Shown: piece after piece, positions 8,484-17,985 of the stretch
How the letters are laid out: each line of letters opens with the position of its first letter
Position numbering within the stretch: the first letter of the stretch is position 1
Assembly (NCBI GenBank): GCA_002390845.1
Contig: DGQT01000010.1
Span: 12,583 to 76,582, forward strand
DNA length: 64,000 nt
Source of the DNA: Chitinophagaceae bacterium UBA4407
GTDB taxonomy: Bacteria; Bacteroidota; Bacteroidia; Chitinophagales; Chitinophagaceae
Direction: 5' to 3'
The notes under the pieces: model-generated
The model's database searches: none
What the model was told of the DNA's origin: nothing
Seen by the model: only the letters and a program-made list of their open reading frames with translations
Translations under genes and position numbers: made by a program

Positions 8484-9827
8484 ATGAAACTGTGGCAGAA
8501 AAATACAGCATCGCTAAAAGAAGTAGAACAATTCACTGTTGGTAATGACCGTGAATTTGATTTACTCCTCGCACCATTCGATGTATTAGGCAATATTGCC
8601 CATGCAAAAATGCTCGCCACAGTTGGTTTACTAACCAATGAAGAAGTTGATCTTTTAGTTACAGAATTAAAAGCCATCTATAAAACAACTCAAACCATTC
8701 ACGATTCACGATTCACGATTCACGATGATGTTGAAGACGTTCATTCACAGGTAGAATTTTTGCTCACAGAAAAGCTTGGGGATATTGGTAAAAAAATCCA
8801 CTCGGCCCGCAGCCGGAACGACCAGGTTTTGGTTGATGTGAAATTATTTTTAAGAAGCGAGATAGAAAAAACTGTTGTCTCTGTACAATCATTCTTCGAA
8901 TTATTAATTGCCAAAAGCGAACAGTTTAAAGATCATTTATTACCGGGCTACACACATTTACAATTGGCTATGCCATCTTCATTTGGATTGTGGTTAGGTG
9001 CTTATGCAGAAAGTTTAGTTGATGATACCATTACTTTAAAAGCCGCTTACGAAGTAGTAAATAAAAATCCGCTGGGTTCTGCAGCAGGCTATGGATCTTC
9101 CTTCCCTATCAACAGAACCCTGACCACGCAACTGCTTGGTTTTGCCGAGTTGAATTACAATGTAGTGTACGCACAAATGGGTCGTGGCAAAGCTGAGCGT
9201 ATTGTGGCCATGGCCTTGGCAAATGTTGCCGATACACTGGCAAAGCTTTCTATGGATGCCTGTTTATACCTTAATCAAAACTTTGGCTTTATCAGTTTTC
9301 CGGCGGAGCTTACAACGGGCAGCAGCATTATGCCGCACAAAAAAAATCCTGATGTATTTGAACTCATCCGTTCTAAGTGTAATCAAATTAAAGCATTGCC
9401 AAGCGAGATCATGCTGATGACGACAAACCTGCCTTCAGGTTATCACCGCGATCTGCAATTGTTGAAAGAACATTTGTTTCCTGCATTTGAAACACTGCGT
9501 AGTTGCATCGATATGGCAGGGCTTATGCTCAGCAATATGGAAGTAAAGGAAAACATACTTGAAGATGAAAAATATAAATTCCTCTTCAGCGTGGAGGAAG
9601 TAAATAAACTTGTGCTGAAGGGCGTTCCATTCCGCGATGCATACAAGCAGGTTGGGCTTGCCATTGAAGCTGGCGAATTTACGTATTCAGCTACCGTGCA
9701 GCATACCCATGAAGGCAGCATTGGAAATTTATGCAATGATAAGATTACTGCCATAATGAAAAATGTAATGAGCAGTTTTGATTTTGAAACATATCATAAA
9801 GCAATTGCTGATCTTCTGATGCAATAA
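8484..9827 (+). CDS. argH: Argininosuccinate lyase
   Basis: Splits argininosuccinate into arginine and fumarate, the last step. 447 aa, fumarase/aspartase superfamily. The signature GSSIMPHKKNPD (about residues 280-291) contains the flexible catalytic serine loop; SARSRNDQVLVD and TAHLQ-like TYTHLQ match substrate sites. Residues 72-82 (IHDSRFTIHDD) are encoded by four tandem copies of the heptamer ATTCACG (8697-8724) before the conserved VEDVHSQVE, an in-frame microsatellite-like insertion. The gene is flanked by a left repeat arm upstream and a right arm downstream. Confidence 0.94.
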   Translation: MKLWQKNTASLKEVEQFTVGNDREFDLLLAPFDVLGNIAHAKMLATVGLLTNEEVDLLVTELKAIYKTTQTIHDSRFTIHDDVEDVHSQVEFLLTEKLGDIGKKIHSARSRNDQVLVDVKLFLRSEIEKTVVSVQSFFELLIAKSEQFKDHLLPGYTHLQLAMPSSFGLWLGAYAESLVDDTITLKAAYEVVNKNPLGSAAGYGSSFPINRTLTTQLLGFAELNYNVVYAQMGRGKAERIVAMALANVADTLAKLSMDACLYLNQNFGFISFPAELTTGSSIMPHKKNPDVFELIRSKCNQIKALPSEIMLMTTNLPSGYHRDLQLLKEHLFPAFETLRSCIDMAGLMLSNMEVKENILEDEKYKFLFSVEEVNKLVLKGVPFRDAYKQVGLAIEAGEFTYSATVQHTHEGSIGNLCNDKITAIMKNVMSSFDFETYHKAIADLLMQ

Positions 9828-9870
9828 AACCTGTCTGAAAACACTGGAGCCAAAGATCAAGAAAATTACT

Positions 9871-9931
9871 GCAGTACAAGAGTGCGACGCAAGGAACGAT
9901 GCGTAAAGAACTATTGCCCGGTTCAAAAATA
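9871..9931. repeat. Solo right arm E5 downstream of argH
   Basis: GTACAAGAGTGCGACGCAAGG followed by outer part ending GCCCGGTTCAAAAAT. It lies between convergent argH and the histidine kinase. Its left counterpart may be E4, on the far side of argH. Confidence 0.78.
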
Positions 9932-9945
9932 TTTGTATTGGCGGT

Positions 9946-11034
9946 TTAAAACTGGATTAAGAAGGTACTCCCTTTTTCAGGTTCACTTTGTACAGTGATC
10001 TTTCCACCCAAAGATTCTATTTGATTTTTTGTAATGAACAGCCCCATACCTTTTGCATCTGCGTGCTTGTGAAAGACTTTGTACATTCCGAAAAGCTTAT
10101 CCTTGTTTTGCTTAAGATCAATGCCCAGGCCATTGTCAGCAATTTCAAGAAAACACTTTTCGTTTTTTGTAAAGGTTTTAATATTGATCAGCGGGCTGCG
10201 TTCAGGATGCCTGTATTTAATGGCATTTGACAAAAGATTAAATACAATACTTTCCAGGTAAGCGTAAACATAATTTACCTGCGGGCACCCGGAAAAATCT
10301 GTTGTTATTATTGCATTCGATTGCCTTATTGCAGGCGTTAACACCGTGATAACTGCATCAAAAATTTCTTTAAATTTTATAGGTGCTTTTAAAAGATTAA
10401 TGGCCGTTTGAACTTTAACCACTTCATCCAGGTGGTTAATGGTTTCGTTCAGGCCTGAAGAAATATTTTTAAGATATACAAGGCTTTCATGCACCGGTGT
10501 ATTGTTTGTTGCCGAATCTTCAATCACCGGTAAAATGGCCTGTATATTGGCTGCGTGGGCACGCAGGTTGTGCGAAACAATATGTGCAAAATTGTTCAGC
10601 CGTTTATTCTGTTCACTGATCACCTCTACAGAATCTTCCAGTTTTATCTGCAGGTTTTTACTGGCATCACGATCTATAATAGAGCCGGTCATTTTTACCG
10701 GTTTACCGTTTTCATTTAAAAGAATTTTGCCCGTGGCCTCAAACCATTTGTAGCTTCCGTTTTTTACTTTTAGTCTTATTTCAATAGGGTCTGTAACGCC
10801 GGTAAGAATGGGGTTGTAGTTCTCATCAATTAAATAGTGCCTGTCATCAGGATGTACAAGCTCGTATATAAATGCGCTGTAAGAAGCTTTTATTTCGCCG
10901 GGCGCATAACCAAGAAGTGTGTAGTATTTATCGCTCCACCATTCGTTGCCGCTCTCAATATCCCAAACCCATACTCCTGCATTTATTGCATCAAGTATTA
11001 CTTCATACAGGTTATTTTCGAAAGGCGAATTCAT
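9946..11034 (-). CDS. PAS-domain sensor histidine kinase
   Basis: 362 aa, no membrane segment or signal peptide, so a cytoplasmic sensor. An N-terminal PAS fold (about residues 8-125: AGVWVWDIESG, LLGYAPGEI, VHPDDR) is followed by a short coiled linker and an H-box SHNLRAHAA with His155. The C-terminal ATPase has N-box NAIKYRHP, DNGLGID and GMGLFI motifs. No response regulator is adjacent, so it is probably an orphan kinase with an unknown partner. Its stop abuts repeat arm E5. Confidence 0.88.
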   Translation of the reverse strand: MNSPFENNLYEVILDAINAGVWVWDIESGNEWWSDKYYTLLGYAPGEIKASYSAFIYELVHPDDRHYLIDENYNPILTGVTDPIEIRLKVKNGSYKWFEATGKILLNENGKPVKMTGSIIDRDASKNLQIKLEDSVEVISEQNKRLNNFAHIVSHNLRAHAANIQAILPVIEDSATNNTPVHESLVYLKNISSGLNETINHLDEVVKVQTAINLLKAPIKFKEIFDAVITVLTPAIRQSNAIITTDFSGCPQVNYVYAYLESIVFNLLSNAIKYRHPERSPLINIKTFTKNEKCFLEIADNGLGIDLKQNKDKLFGMYKVFHKHADAKGMGLFITKNQIESLGGKITVQSEPEKGSTFLIQF

Positions 11035-11113
11035 GGTATTAAGATCAGGGTTTATACTGTAAAGTATTAAATTTTACACATTAGTGATGATTAAAATGTT
11101 TTTAACCCCTTTG

Positions 11114-11147
11114 CAACAAAAAAGCGGGACTAAAGTTAGCCCCGCTT
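11114..11147 (-). terminator. Rho-independent terminator (minus strand)
   Basis: AAGCGGG and CCCGCTT form a 7-bp stem. Read on the minus strand the stem is followed by a T-run, placing it just after the stop of the small secreted protein at 11181. Confidence 0.7.
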
Positions 11148-11180
11148 ATAAATTAACTGTGTATAAAAAACTACACGTTT

Positions 11181-11594
11181 TTATTTAAGTCCATACAATT
11201 CTACATGCGCCCTTTCGCCCTTCCAGTTTGGAATACTGTGGTAAACGAATACTACTTTCTTAAGATTGCGGTCTCCGCCTTTTAAATCAATTATTCGTGA
11301 TTTTTCGCCTTTCTTAAATACAGCGCGAACCTGTATGTCTTCCTTTGTATCGTTTTCATAATACACTTCCAGGTCTTCTACCCGAATAGGCGCATCGGTA
11401 ACTTTAATCTGAATTGCTTTAAATTTATCGGCACCCAATACCACCAGTACATCCCTGTCGGTTTTAAACATAACGTTGGTTTCGCCTATCTTATGCCAAC
11501 CGGGTTTGTTGCTCGTAATAACTTCAACTTTCTGTGCTGTAACTACACTTACAGCTACAAGCGAAGCAAATAAAAATAAGAATGTCTTTTTCAT
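11181..11594 (-). CDS. Small secreted protein, DUF2541-like
   Basis: About 137 aa with a clear signal peptide (MKKTFLFLFASLVAVSVV, cleavage after TAQ). The ATG at 11603 two codons further upstream is equally open. The mature part is a compact beta-rich domain with VLGADKFKAIQIKV, IRVEDLEVYY and VVFVYHSIP; this resembles the small DUF2541 family of secreted proteins, whose function is not known to me. Monocistronic, with its own terminator and a repeat element upstream. Confidence 0.7.
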   Translation of the reverse strand: MKKTFLFLFASLVAVSVVTAQKVEVITSNKPGWHKIGETNVMFKTDRDVLVVLGADKFKAIQIKVTDAPIRVEDLEVYYENDTKEDIQVRAVFKKGEKSRIIDLKGGDRNLKKVVFVYHSIPNWKGERAHVELYGLK

Positions 11595-11673
11595 AATTTT
11601 CAATTTGCCACTGGTAAAACAAACACCGTTCCAATTTTTTATGCAAGAAATAAAATTGGCTAACCGTAGCGTA

Positions 11674-11946
11674 GTTTTTTATGGACCGGGCAGAAGAATT
11701 GCTATGAGGCCTTCCTTGCGTCGCACACTGCATCGCCAACAATTCTATTGAACACACTAATGCGGTTCTGCTGTAAACATGCTGCCTGGCAGTAATGCAG
11801 TTATATTTTTCGAAATTGATTTATACCAACACAACAGGCAGTGCGACAATAATACAGGTTGCACGATGTAGAATATAGTTCTGAGCGTTCAAGTGTGCGA
11901 CGCAAGGAACGAAAAATAGTAGTAATGCTGTTTGGTACATAAAAAT
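11674..11946. repeat. Interspersed inverted-arm repeat, element E6
   Basis: Left arm 11674-11730 (GGACCGGGC, CTATGAGGC, TTGCGTCGCACACT) and right arm 11885-11946 (AAGTGTGCGACGCAAGGAAC, AGTAATGC, GGTACATAAAAA). The two arms share the same core type. The element fills most of the 478-bp divergent space between the secreted protein and the AsmA-like gene; nothing else is evident there. Confidence 0.85.
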
Positions 11947-12072
11947 GCATTTCAAATTTTTATGTTGCCTGAAGTATAACAGGTTCTAACAAGTTGCGTA
12001 TGCAATCAATTTTTACGTATTTGCATACATTCGCTGAAATAAACAGACCACTGCGTTAAATATTTCCCTTAC

Positions 12073-15000
12073 ATGAAGCAACAGGCAAAGAAGATCTTAA
12101 TAAAAATATTAAAAATCACCGGTATCAGTTTGGGCAGTTTACTGCTATTGCTATTCTTGCTGCCTTATTTTTTCCCGGATACTATTTCGCAAAAAATAAA
12201 AGAATTTGCCAACAGCAGTATCAATGGCAAACTTGATTTTTCAAAAGCAGACCTTTCTTTCTTCAAACACTTTCCAGCGCTTACACTTACACTACATGAT
12301 ATTGTTTTAAAAGGCTCTGCGCCGTTTGAAAAAGATACGTTGATTGCGGCTGATGAACTTTCGCTGGGTATTGGCCTGGGTTCAATATTTGAAAAGCAAA
12401 TTACCATTAACCAGTTTTTTTTAACCCGTGCGTTCATCAATGTACAGGTAGATCAGGCAGGGCAGGCGAATTACAACGTATATAAATCTACTCCTGCAAC
12501 ACAGGCGGCAGCAGATACAAGCAGCGCTTCCCTGCGTATTGAAAGTATTATTGTAGAAAACAGTCATCTTGTTTATAACGACCGATCGCTGCCGATGTTT
12601 ATTAATGCAAAGGGTTTTAATTATTCAGGTAAAGGCGATTTAAGCAAAGCCATTTTTGATCTGTACACACATGCGCAGGTAGATTCGCTCGACTTCTCTT
12701 TTGATGGGCAGGATTATGTGAGATCAAAAAAATTAAATGCAGATCTTATAACAAGGATCAATACAAATTCGCTGTTACTGGAATTTGAAAAGAATGATCT
12801 TAAAATTAATAAGCTACCTGTGCAATTCAATGGTCGTTTCGAGTTTCTGAAGAGCGGTTACAATATGGATTTTAAGATCAATTCAAAAGAAACGCGGCTA
12901 TATGATTTGTTCACCGCATTGCCGCCACAGTATTTAACCTGGCTTACAAAAACCGATGTAAAAGGCTCTGCCAATGTAGTGGCATCTTTATCGGGTAAAT
13001 ACATTGCAGAAACCAACACGATGCCCGATTTAAATTTCGATATGAAGATACGCGACGGCTATCTTTCGTACGAAAAAGCGCCATCGCCGGTAAGCAATTT
13101 ATTCCTGGATTTTGATATAAAATTACCCGGTTTAAATGTTGACAGTTTGGCTGTAAATATTGATTCTGTTTACTTCAATATCGATAAAGATTATTTCAGT
13201 TCCGTATTGCACATAAAGGGCGTGGATCCTGCAGATATACATGCTAAGATCAATACACAACTGGATCTTGAAAAATGGGATAAAGCTTTTGGTTTAGAGC
13301 CTTTTGATGTAAAAGGAAATTATAAGTTACAGATGACGATGGATGGAAAATATGCCACCACCATTGTGCAACGTGGTGTTAGAACAACAGATACCGTTAT
13401 TGCAAGCGTTCCGCTTTTTAAACTGCAATCATCACTTAGCGGCGGCTATTTTAAATATGCTTCACTGCCACAGGCAGTAAGTGGAATCAGTTTTAATGTA
13501 AATGCTTCCTGCCCCGATAGTAATTATCATCATGCAAATGTTGCGCTTGAAAATATTAATGCTAAAGCGCTCAGTAATTTTATTAAAGGTTACATTAAAA
13601 TAAGCGCTGCTAACGATTTCCCGGTGGATGCAAACCTGCAAACTGTTTTTCATCTCGCAGACATCAAACAATTCTATCCGCTGGACAGTATTGATCTCAA
13701 AGGCGATTTGAATGTCGATCTTCAGTCAAAAGGAAATTACAATCCCGGTAAAAAAATGTTTCCTGTAACAAAGGCAAACATTAGTCTGCAGAATGGCAGC
13801 CTGCAAACAAAATATTATCCGCACCCGATTGAAAAAATACAGGTTATTGCAAACGTACTCAGCACCAACGGATCTGTGAAAGACCTTGCCATAAACATAC
13901 AACCGGTTTCATTTGAGTTTGAAGGGCAGCCATTCCAGGTTAAAGCCGACTTTAAAGATTTTGATAATCTTAATTACAATATCGCATCAAATGGCGTGAT
14001 TGATATTGGCAAAATCTATAAAGTTTTTGCAGTGAAAGGGTACGATGTAAAAGGCTATCTCGAAACCAACTTATCCTTACGCGGCTTGCAAAGCGATGCC
14101 ACCGCAGGCCGCTATAATAAACTCTTTAATTCAGGCACTGTAAAAGTAAAAGAGGTAACGGTTTCTACTGATCTTTTTCCAAAACCATTTCTGATAAACA
14201 CAGGCGTATTCAGGTTTAACCAGGATAAAATGTGGTTCGATGAATTCAGTGCAAATTATGGTGGCTCCGATTTTTCACTCAATGGTTATCTAAGCAACGT
14301 CATCAACTACGCATTAAAAGATCATGAGCCATTGAAAGGAAAATTTGATCTTAAAAGTAACACCATTATTACCGATGAATTTATGGCTTTTGCAGATTCA
14401 TCGGCTTCAGCCACACCGGCAACCGATACAGCTACAGGTGTAATTGTTGTTCCTCAAAACCTCGACATTAATTTTACTGCCGCTGCTAAAAATGTTTTAT
14501 ACAACGGTCTTACACTTAAAGATTTTAAAGGGCAGATGAATATCAACAATGGCAAAATAATGTTGAAGCAAACCGGCTTCAATCTCATTGGTGCGCCTGT
14601 AACAATGGATGCAACTTACAGCAGCATTACGCCGCTAAAAGCAGGTTTTGATTACCACATTAACGCAACAGATTTCGACGTTAAAAAAGCATACAACGAA
14701 ATAAAGCTCTTTCACGATATGGCAACGGCTGCATCAAAAGCCGAAGGTATTGTTTCGCTGGATTACCAGCTTTCTGGTAAGCTCGATGGCGGCATGCATC
14801 CCTTGTATCCATCGCTTAAAGGCGGCGGTGTACTGGCTATAAAAAATGTAAAACTCAGCGGACTTAAATTGTTCAGTGCCGTAAGCAAAGCAACCAATAA
14901 AGACAGTATCAATAATCCTTCGCTTGAAGGTGTAAATATCAAATCTACCATCGCCAATAATATCATCAATATCGAGCGCACCAAAATGCGTGTATTCGGC

Positions 15001-15192
15001 TTCAGGCCAAGGTTTGAGGGCCAGGTAAGTTTCGATGGAAAGCTCAATCTTAAGTTCCGGCTCGGCCTGCCGCCGTTTGGTATTTTTGGTATTCCCATGA
15101 CCATCACCGGCACACAAGACGCACCCATCGTTAAAATGCGTAAGGGCAGCGAAACCGATCAGCTTGAAGAAACGGAAGAAGAGGATCAATAA
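12073..15192 (+). CDS. AsmA-like envelope protein
   Basis: 1039 aa. A single N-terminal membrane segment (about residues 12-35, GISLGSLLLLLFLLPYFFP) anchors a very long periplasmic beta-rich region. Repeated amphipathic strands, the N-terminal LTLHDIVLKG block and C-terminal LKFRLGLPPFGIFGIPMTITG fit the AsmA/TamB/YhdP bridge-like group implicated in phospholipid transport between membranes. The tail is acidic (EETEEEDQ). It stands alone with a repeat element on each side. Assignment rests on architecture and family resemblance. Confidence 0.85.
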   Translation: MKQQAKKILIKILKITGISLGSLLLLLFLLPYFFPDTISQKIKEFANSSINGKLDFSKADLSFFKHFPALTLTLHDIVLKGSAPFEKDTLIAADELSLGIGLGSIFEKQITINQFFLTRAFINVQVDQAGQANYNVYKSTPATQAAADTSSASLRIESIIVENSHLVYNDRSLPMFINAKGFNYSGKGDLSKAIFDLYTHAQVDSLDFSFDGQDYVRSKKLNADLITRINTNSLLLEFEKNDLKINKLPVQFNGRFEFLKSGYNMDFKINSKETRLYDLFTALPPQYLTWLTKTDVKGSANVVASLSGKYIAETNTMPDLNFDMKIRDGYLSYEKAPSPVSNLFLDFDIKLPGLNVDSLAVNIDSVYFNIDKDYFSSVLHIKGVDPADIHAKINTQLDLEKWDKAFGLEPFDVKGNYKLQMTMDGKYATTIVQRGVRTTDTVIASVPLFKLQSSLSGGYFKYASLPQAVSGISFNVNASCPDSNYHHANVALENINAKALSNFIKGYIKISAANDFPVDANLQTVFHLADIKQFYPLDSIDLKGDLNVDLQSKGNYNPGKKMFPVTKANISLQNGSLQTKYYPHPIEKIQVIANVLSTNGSVKDLAINIQPVSFEFEGQPFQVKADFKDFDNLNYNIASNGVIDIGKIYKVFAVKGYDVKGYLETNLSLRGLQSDATAGRYNKLFNSGTVKVKEVTVSTDLFPKPFLINTGVFRFNQDKMWFDEFSANYGGSDFSLNGYLSNVINYALKDHEPLKGKFDLKSNTIITDEFMAFADSSASATPATDTATGVIVVPQNLDINFTAAAKNVLYNGLTLKDFKGQMNINNGKIMLKQTGFNLIGAPVTMDATYSSITPLKAGFDYHINATDFDVKKAYNEIKLFHDMATAASKAEGIVSLDYQLSGKLDGGMHPLYPSLKGGGVLAIKNVKLSGLKLFSAVSKATNKDSINNPSLEGVNIKSTIANNIINIERTKMRVFGFRPRFEGQVSFDGKLNLKFRLGLPPFGIFGIPMTITGTQDAPIVKMRKGSETDQLEETEEEDQ

Positions 15193-15196
15193 AATT

Positions 15197-15450
15197 TTTA
15201 TTTGTAGCCCGGCTTAAGAATATGAATGAGGCTTTACTTGCCACGCTCGGTTCAAGGTTCTGTTTTCATGGGAGCATTTAAGCGAAGCCTAAAATTTATA
15301 TGTAATTGTGCTTAAATAAAACCATTACCATTTGCACCTTAAAGTTGTTTTGAATTTTAAACCTGTTGCATGATGCAGAAAAATGTTCTCAACGCACAAG
15401 TGTGCGACGCAACAAAAGCCTCAACAGGTTATATTGTTTGGCTCAAAAAA
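15197..15450. repeat. Interspersed inverted-arm repeat, element E7 (core D left arm)
   Basis: Left arm 15197-15260 has a normal outer part (GTAGCCCGGC, ATGAGGCTTTAC) but carries core TTGCCACGCTCGGTTC instead of TTGCGTCGCA. Right arm 15391-15450 is standard (ACAAGTGTGCGACGCAAC, GGCTCAAAAAA). It sits between convergent genes. Confidence 0.75.
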
Positions 15451-15451
15451 G

Positions 15452-17569
15452 TTAGAAAATATTGTATGCAAGAAGGCTCATAAGGTAGGCGAGCCCCGTC
15501 ATATAAATGAATTGTATTACAGGCCATTTCCAGCTACGGGTTTCTCTCTTTACAACAGCTAATGTGCTCATACACTGCATGGCCAGTACATAAAAAACCA
15601 TCAGCGAAATGGCTGCAGGCAGTGTATATACTTTGGTGCCATCTTCGCGTACCGCGCCCTGCATTTTTTCTTTTAGGGTGCTGTTGTCTTTTTCTTCTAC
15701 GCTGTAGAGTGTGGCCATGGTACCCACAAAAACTTCTCTTGCGGCAAAAGAGGTAACGAGTGCAATACCAATCTTCCAGTCGTACCCAAGTGGAGCAATG
15801 GCAGGCTCAATTGACTTGCCCAATATGCCTGCATAAGAGTTCTGTAATTTCTCTGAGTTGTATTGTTTGCTTACCAAAGCTTTCGCTTGCGGCGTTATTG
15901 CCTGTTGTTGTAACGCGGCATATTTTTTTTCTACCGTATCCATTTTGCCTGAAGGGCCGTAGCTGCTGAGGAACCACAGTAACAGGCTGATCATAATAAT
16001 AACCTTACCCGCATCGGTCACAAATATTTTTGCTTTTTCTATCATGGTAACGCCTACATTCTTCCAGCGTGGCGCACGGTACAGCGGCAGTTCGAGAATA
16101 AAAAAACTTTTTTCCTGGAGCTTAATCATAAACTTAAGAACGTAACTCACCACAAGTGCCATTACAGTACCCAGCAAATAAAGTCCCATCATTACCAGGC
16201 CCTGAATACTTAAAAAGCCAAAATAATATTCGTTGGGTATTACCAATGCAATAAGGATTGTATAAACGGGCAGCCTTGCGCTGCAGCTCATTAACGGCGT
16301 TACCAGTATGGTAAGCAACCTTTCTTTTTTATTCTCAATATTCCTGGCACTCATAATGGCAGGTACAGCGCAAGCAAACCCACTGATCATGGGCATTACA
16401 CTCTTACCGTTAAGCCCCACTTTGCGCATGAGTTTATCGCTAAGGAAACTGATGCGAGCCATGTAACCGGTGTCTTCCAGTATGGTAATAAGCCCGAATA
16501 AGATCATGATCTGTGGCACAAAAACCAGGATACCATTCGCACCGGCAACCAAACCATTCACCAATAAATTGCTCCACCACACTTCAGGCAAAACACTGTT
16601 AAGCCAGCCGGTTAATTGCGAGAAACTCCAGTCAATAGCATCCATAGGGTATTGCGCTACCCAAAACACACTTTGAAACAACAGGAATAACACTGCAAGC
16701 AGTATGGCATAACCCCAAACACGGTCGAGCAAAAGATTGTCTAATTTTTCTGTAAACAATTTCCTGTGCAGCGGATCGGGTTCCATTACGTGCTGCTTCA
16801 TAATCTGTTTAATACGGGTATAGCGCTGCGTAATTTCTTCTGCCTGGGTTTTGGTAGGATTGAATTTATGATCCGCTTCTATTTGTTCAATGGCGTTTTG
16901 TACACCTGCGTCAAGCGGAAAATTTTCGTGGTTGATCAGGTAATGAATACATGCATAGTCGCTCAGGTGCGGCAATAATTTCTGGGTATCTGTAATGGCA
17001 TTTTCTGCCAACTCTTTGTTGGGAATAAAATCCCGCAGTGCTGCAATAAATTGTTGTTTTGCTGTTTGCGCCAGTATTTTTTTTAGCTGTAAAATGCCTT
17101 TATTTTTCCGTGGGTTTACAGGAACTACCGGTACGCCAAGGTCGCGTTCAAGCCCTTCCACATCAATTTCAATTCCATTTTTTGCGGCAAGGTCCATCAT
17201 TGTCAAAGCCACAACTATCGGGCGTTTCAGGTCAATAATCTGGCTGCAGAACAACAGGTTGCGCCGCAGGTTGCTGGCATCAACCACCAGTAATATTATA
17301 TCGGGGTTTACATCTTTATCTGCATCCATCATTACCCGGTAGGCCACCCATTCATCTGAGCGGCGCGGATATAAACTATATGTACCGGGAAGGTCAATAA
17401 TGGTAGCATCTGTCTTTTCATTCAGTTGGCAACGGCCTGTTTTTTTATCAACAGTAACACCCGGAAAATTGCCCACTTTCTGGTTTAGCCCGGTAAGCGA
17501 ATTGAATAGCGAACTTTTTCCGCTGTTCGGGTTGCCTACTAATGCTATTTGTAATGGTAGTGCTGACAA
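15452..17569 (-). CDS. feoB: Ferrous iron transport protein B
   Basis: Inner-membrane Fe(II) transporter with a cytoplasmic GTPase. 705 aa. N-terminal G-domain: G1 GNPNSGKSS (residues 12-20), G3 DLPGTYSL (59-66), G4-like TMMDLA; then a helical spacer and a polytopic membrane domain with the GFACAVPAIMSAR gate region and SCSARLPVYTI. No separate or fused feoA is visible, although Bacteroidota often have a FeoA-FeoB fusion. The stop directly abuts the tip of repeat E7. Confidence 0.95.
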   Translation of the reverse strand: MSALPLQIALVGNPNSGKSSLFNSLTGLNQKVGNFPGVTVDKKTGRCQLNEKTDATIIDLPGTYSLYPRRSDEWVAYRVMMDADKDVNPDIILLVVDASNLRRNLLFCSQIIDLKRPIVVALTMMDLAAKNGIEIDVEGLERDLGVPVVPVNPRKNKGILQLKKILAQTAKQQFIAALRDFIPNKELAENAITDTQKLLPHLSDYACIHYLINHENFPLDAGVQNAIEQIEADHKFNPTKTQAEEITQRYTRIKQIMKQHVMEPDPLHRKLFTEKLDNLLLDRVWGYAILLAVLFLLFQSVFWVAQYPMDAIDWSFSQLTGWLNSVLPEVWWSNLLVNGLVAGANGILVFVPQIMILFGLITILEDTGYMARISFLSDKLMRKVGLNGKSVMPMISGFACAVPAIMSARNIENKKERLLTILVTPLMSCSARLPVYTILIALVIPNEYYFGFLSIQGLVMMGLYLLGTVMALVVSYVLKFMIKLQEKSFFILELPLYRAPRWKNVGVTMIEKAKIFVTDAGKVIIMISLLLWFLSSYGPSGKMDTVEKKYAALQQQAITPQAKALVSKQYNSEKLQNSYAGILGKSIEPAIAPLGYDWKIGIALVTSFAAREVFVGTMATLYSVEEKDNSTLKEKMQGAVREDGTKVYTLPAAISLMVFYVLAMQCMSTLAVVKRETRSWKWPVIQFIYMTGLAYLMSLLAYNIF

Positions 17570-17634
17570 GAAACTTGTTTAGCCTGCAAAAGTAACCGCT
17601 GCTTATACCATTACCTTACGAGATTGGGAGATAT

Positions 17635-17983
17635 GTTTTTTATGAGCCCGGCTAAGAAACCTTGTTGAGGCTTTTGTTGCGTCGCACACTTGTACGTTCG
17701 GGGGATGAGTGAACCAATTAGCGGATTTGCGAATTGGCGTATTAACTTATTTATTGATGAACAGTTTAACCACGAAATGAATTAAAGGGTAGACCGCGTT
17801 ACTATGCTAAAATGCTACCATTATGGGTCGGTTTATACTGCCGTTGCAGGTACAATGCCATGCGGCAATGTGCATACAAACCTTGAATTTGAACGATACA
17901 TAAATAAAATTTGCTTGATGCTTATGCGAAAGTTTTCTGGAAAGATATGATTCCATGAAATGCCACTGCCGGCTCAAAAAAAT
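17635..17983. repeat. Inverted-arm repeat, element E8 with decayed right arm
   Basis: Left arm 17635-17700 is well preserved (GAGCCCGGC, GAGGCTTTTG, TTGCGTCGCACACTTGTACGTTC). The right side 17946-17983 retains only the outer part (CCATGAAATG, GCCGGCTCAAAAAAA) and lacks the gacgcaa core. The 245 bp between them are non-coding as far as I can see. Confidence 0.7.
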
Positions 17984-17985
17984 AG

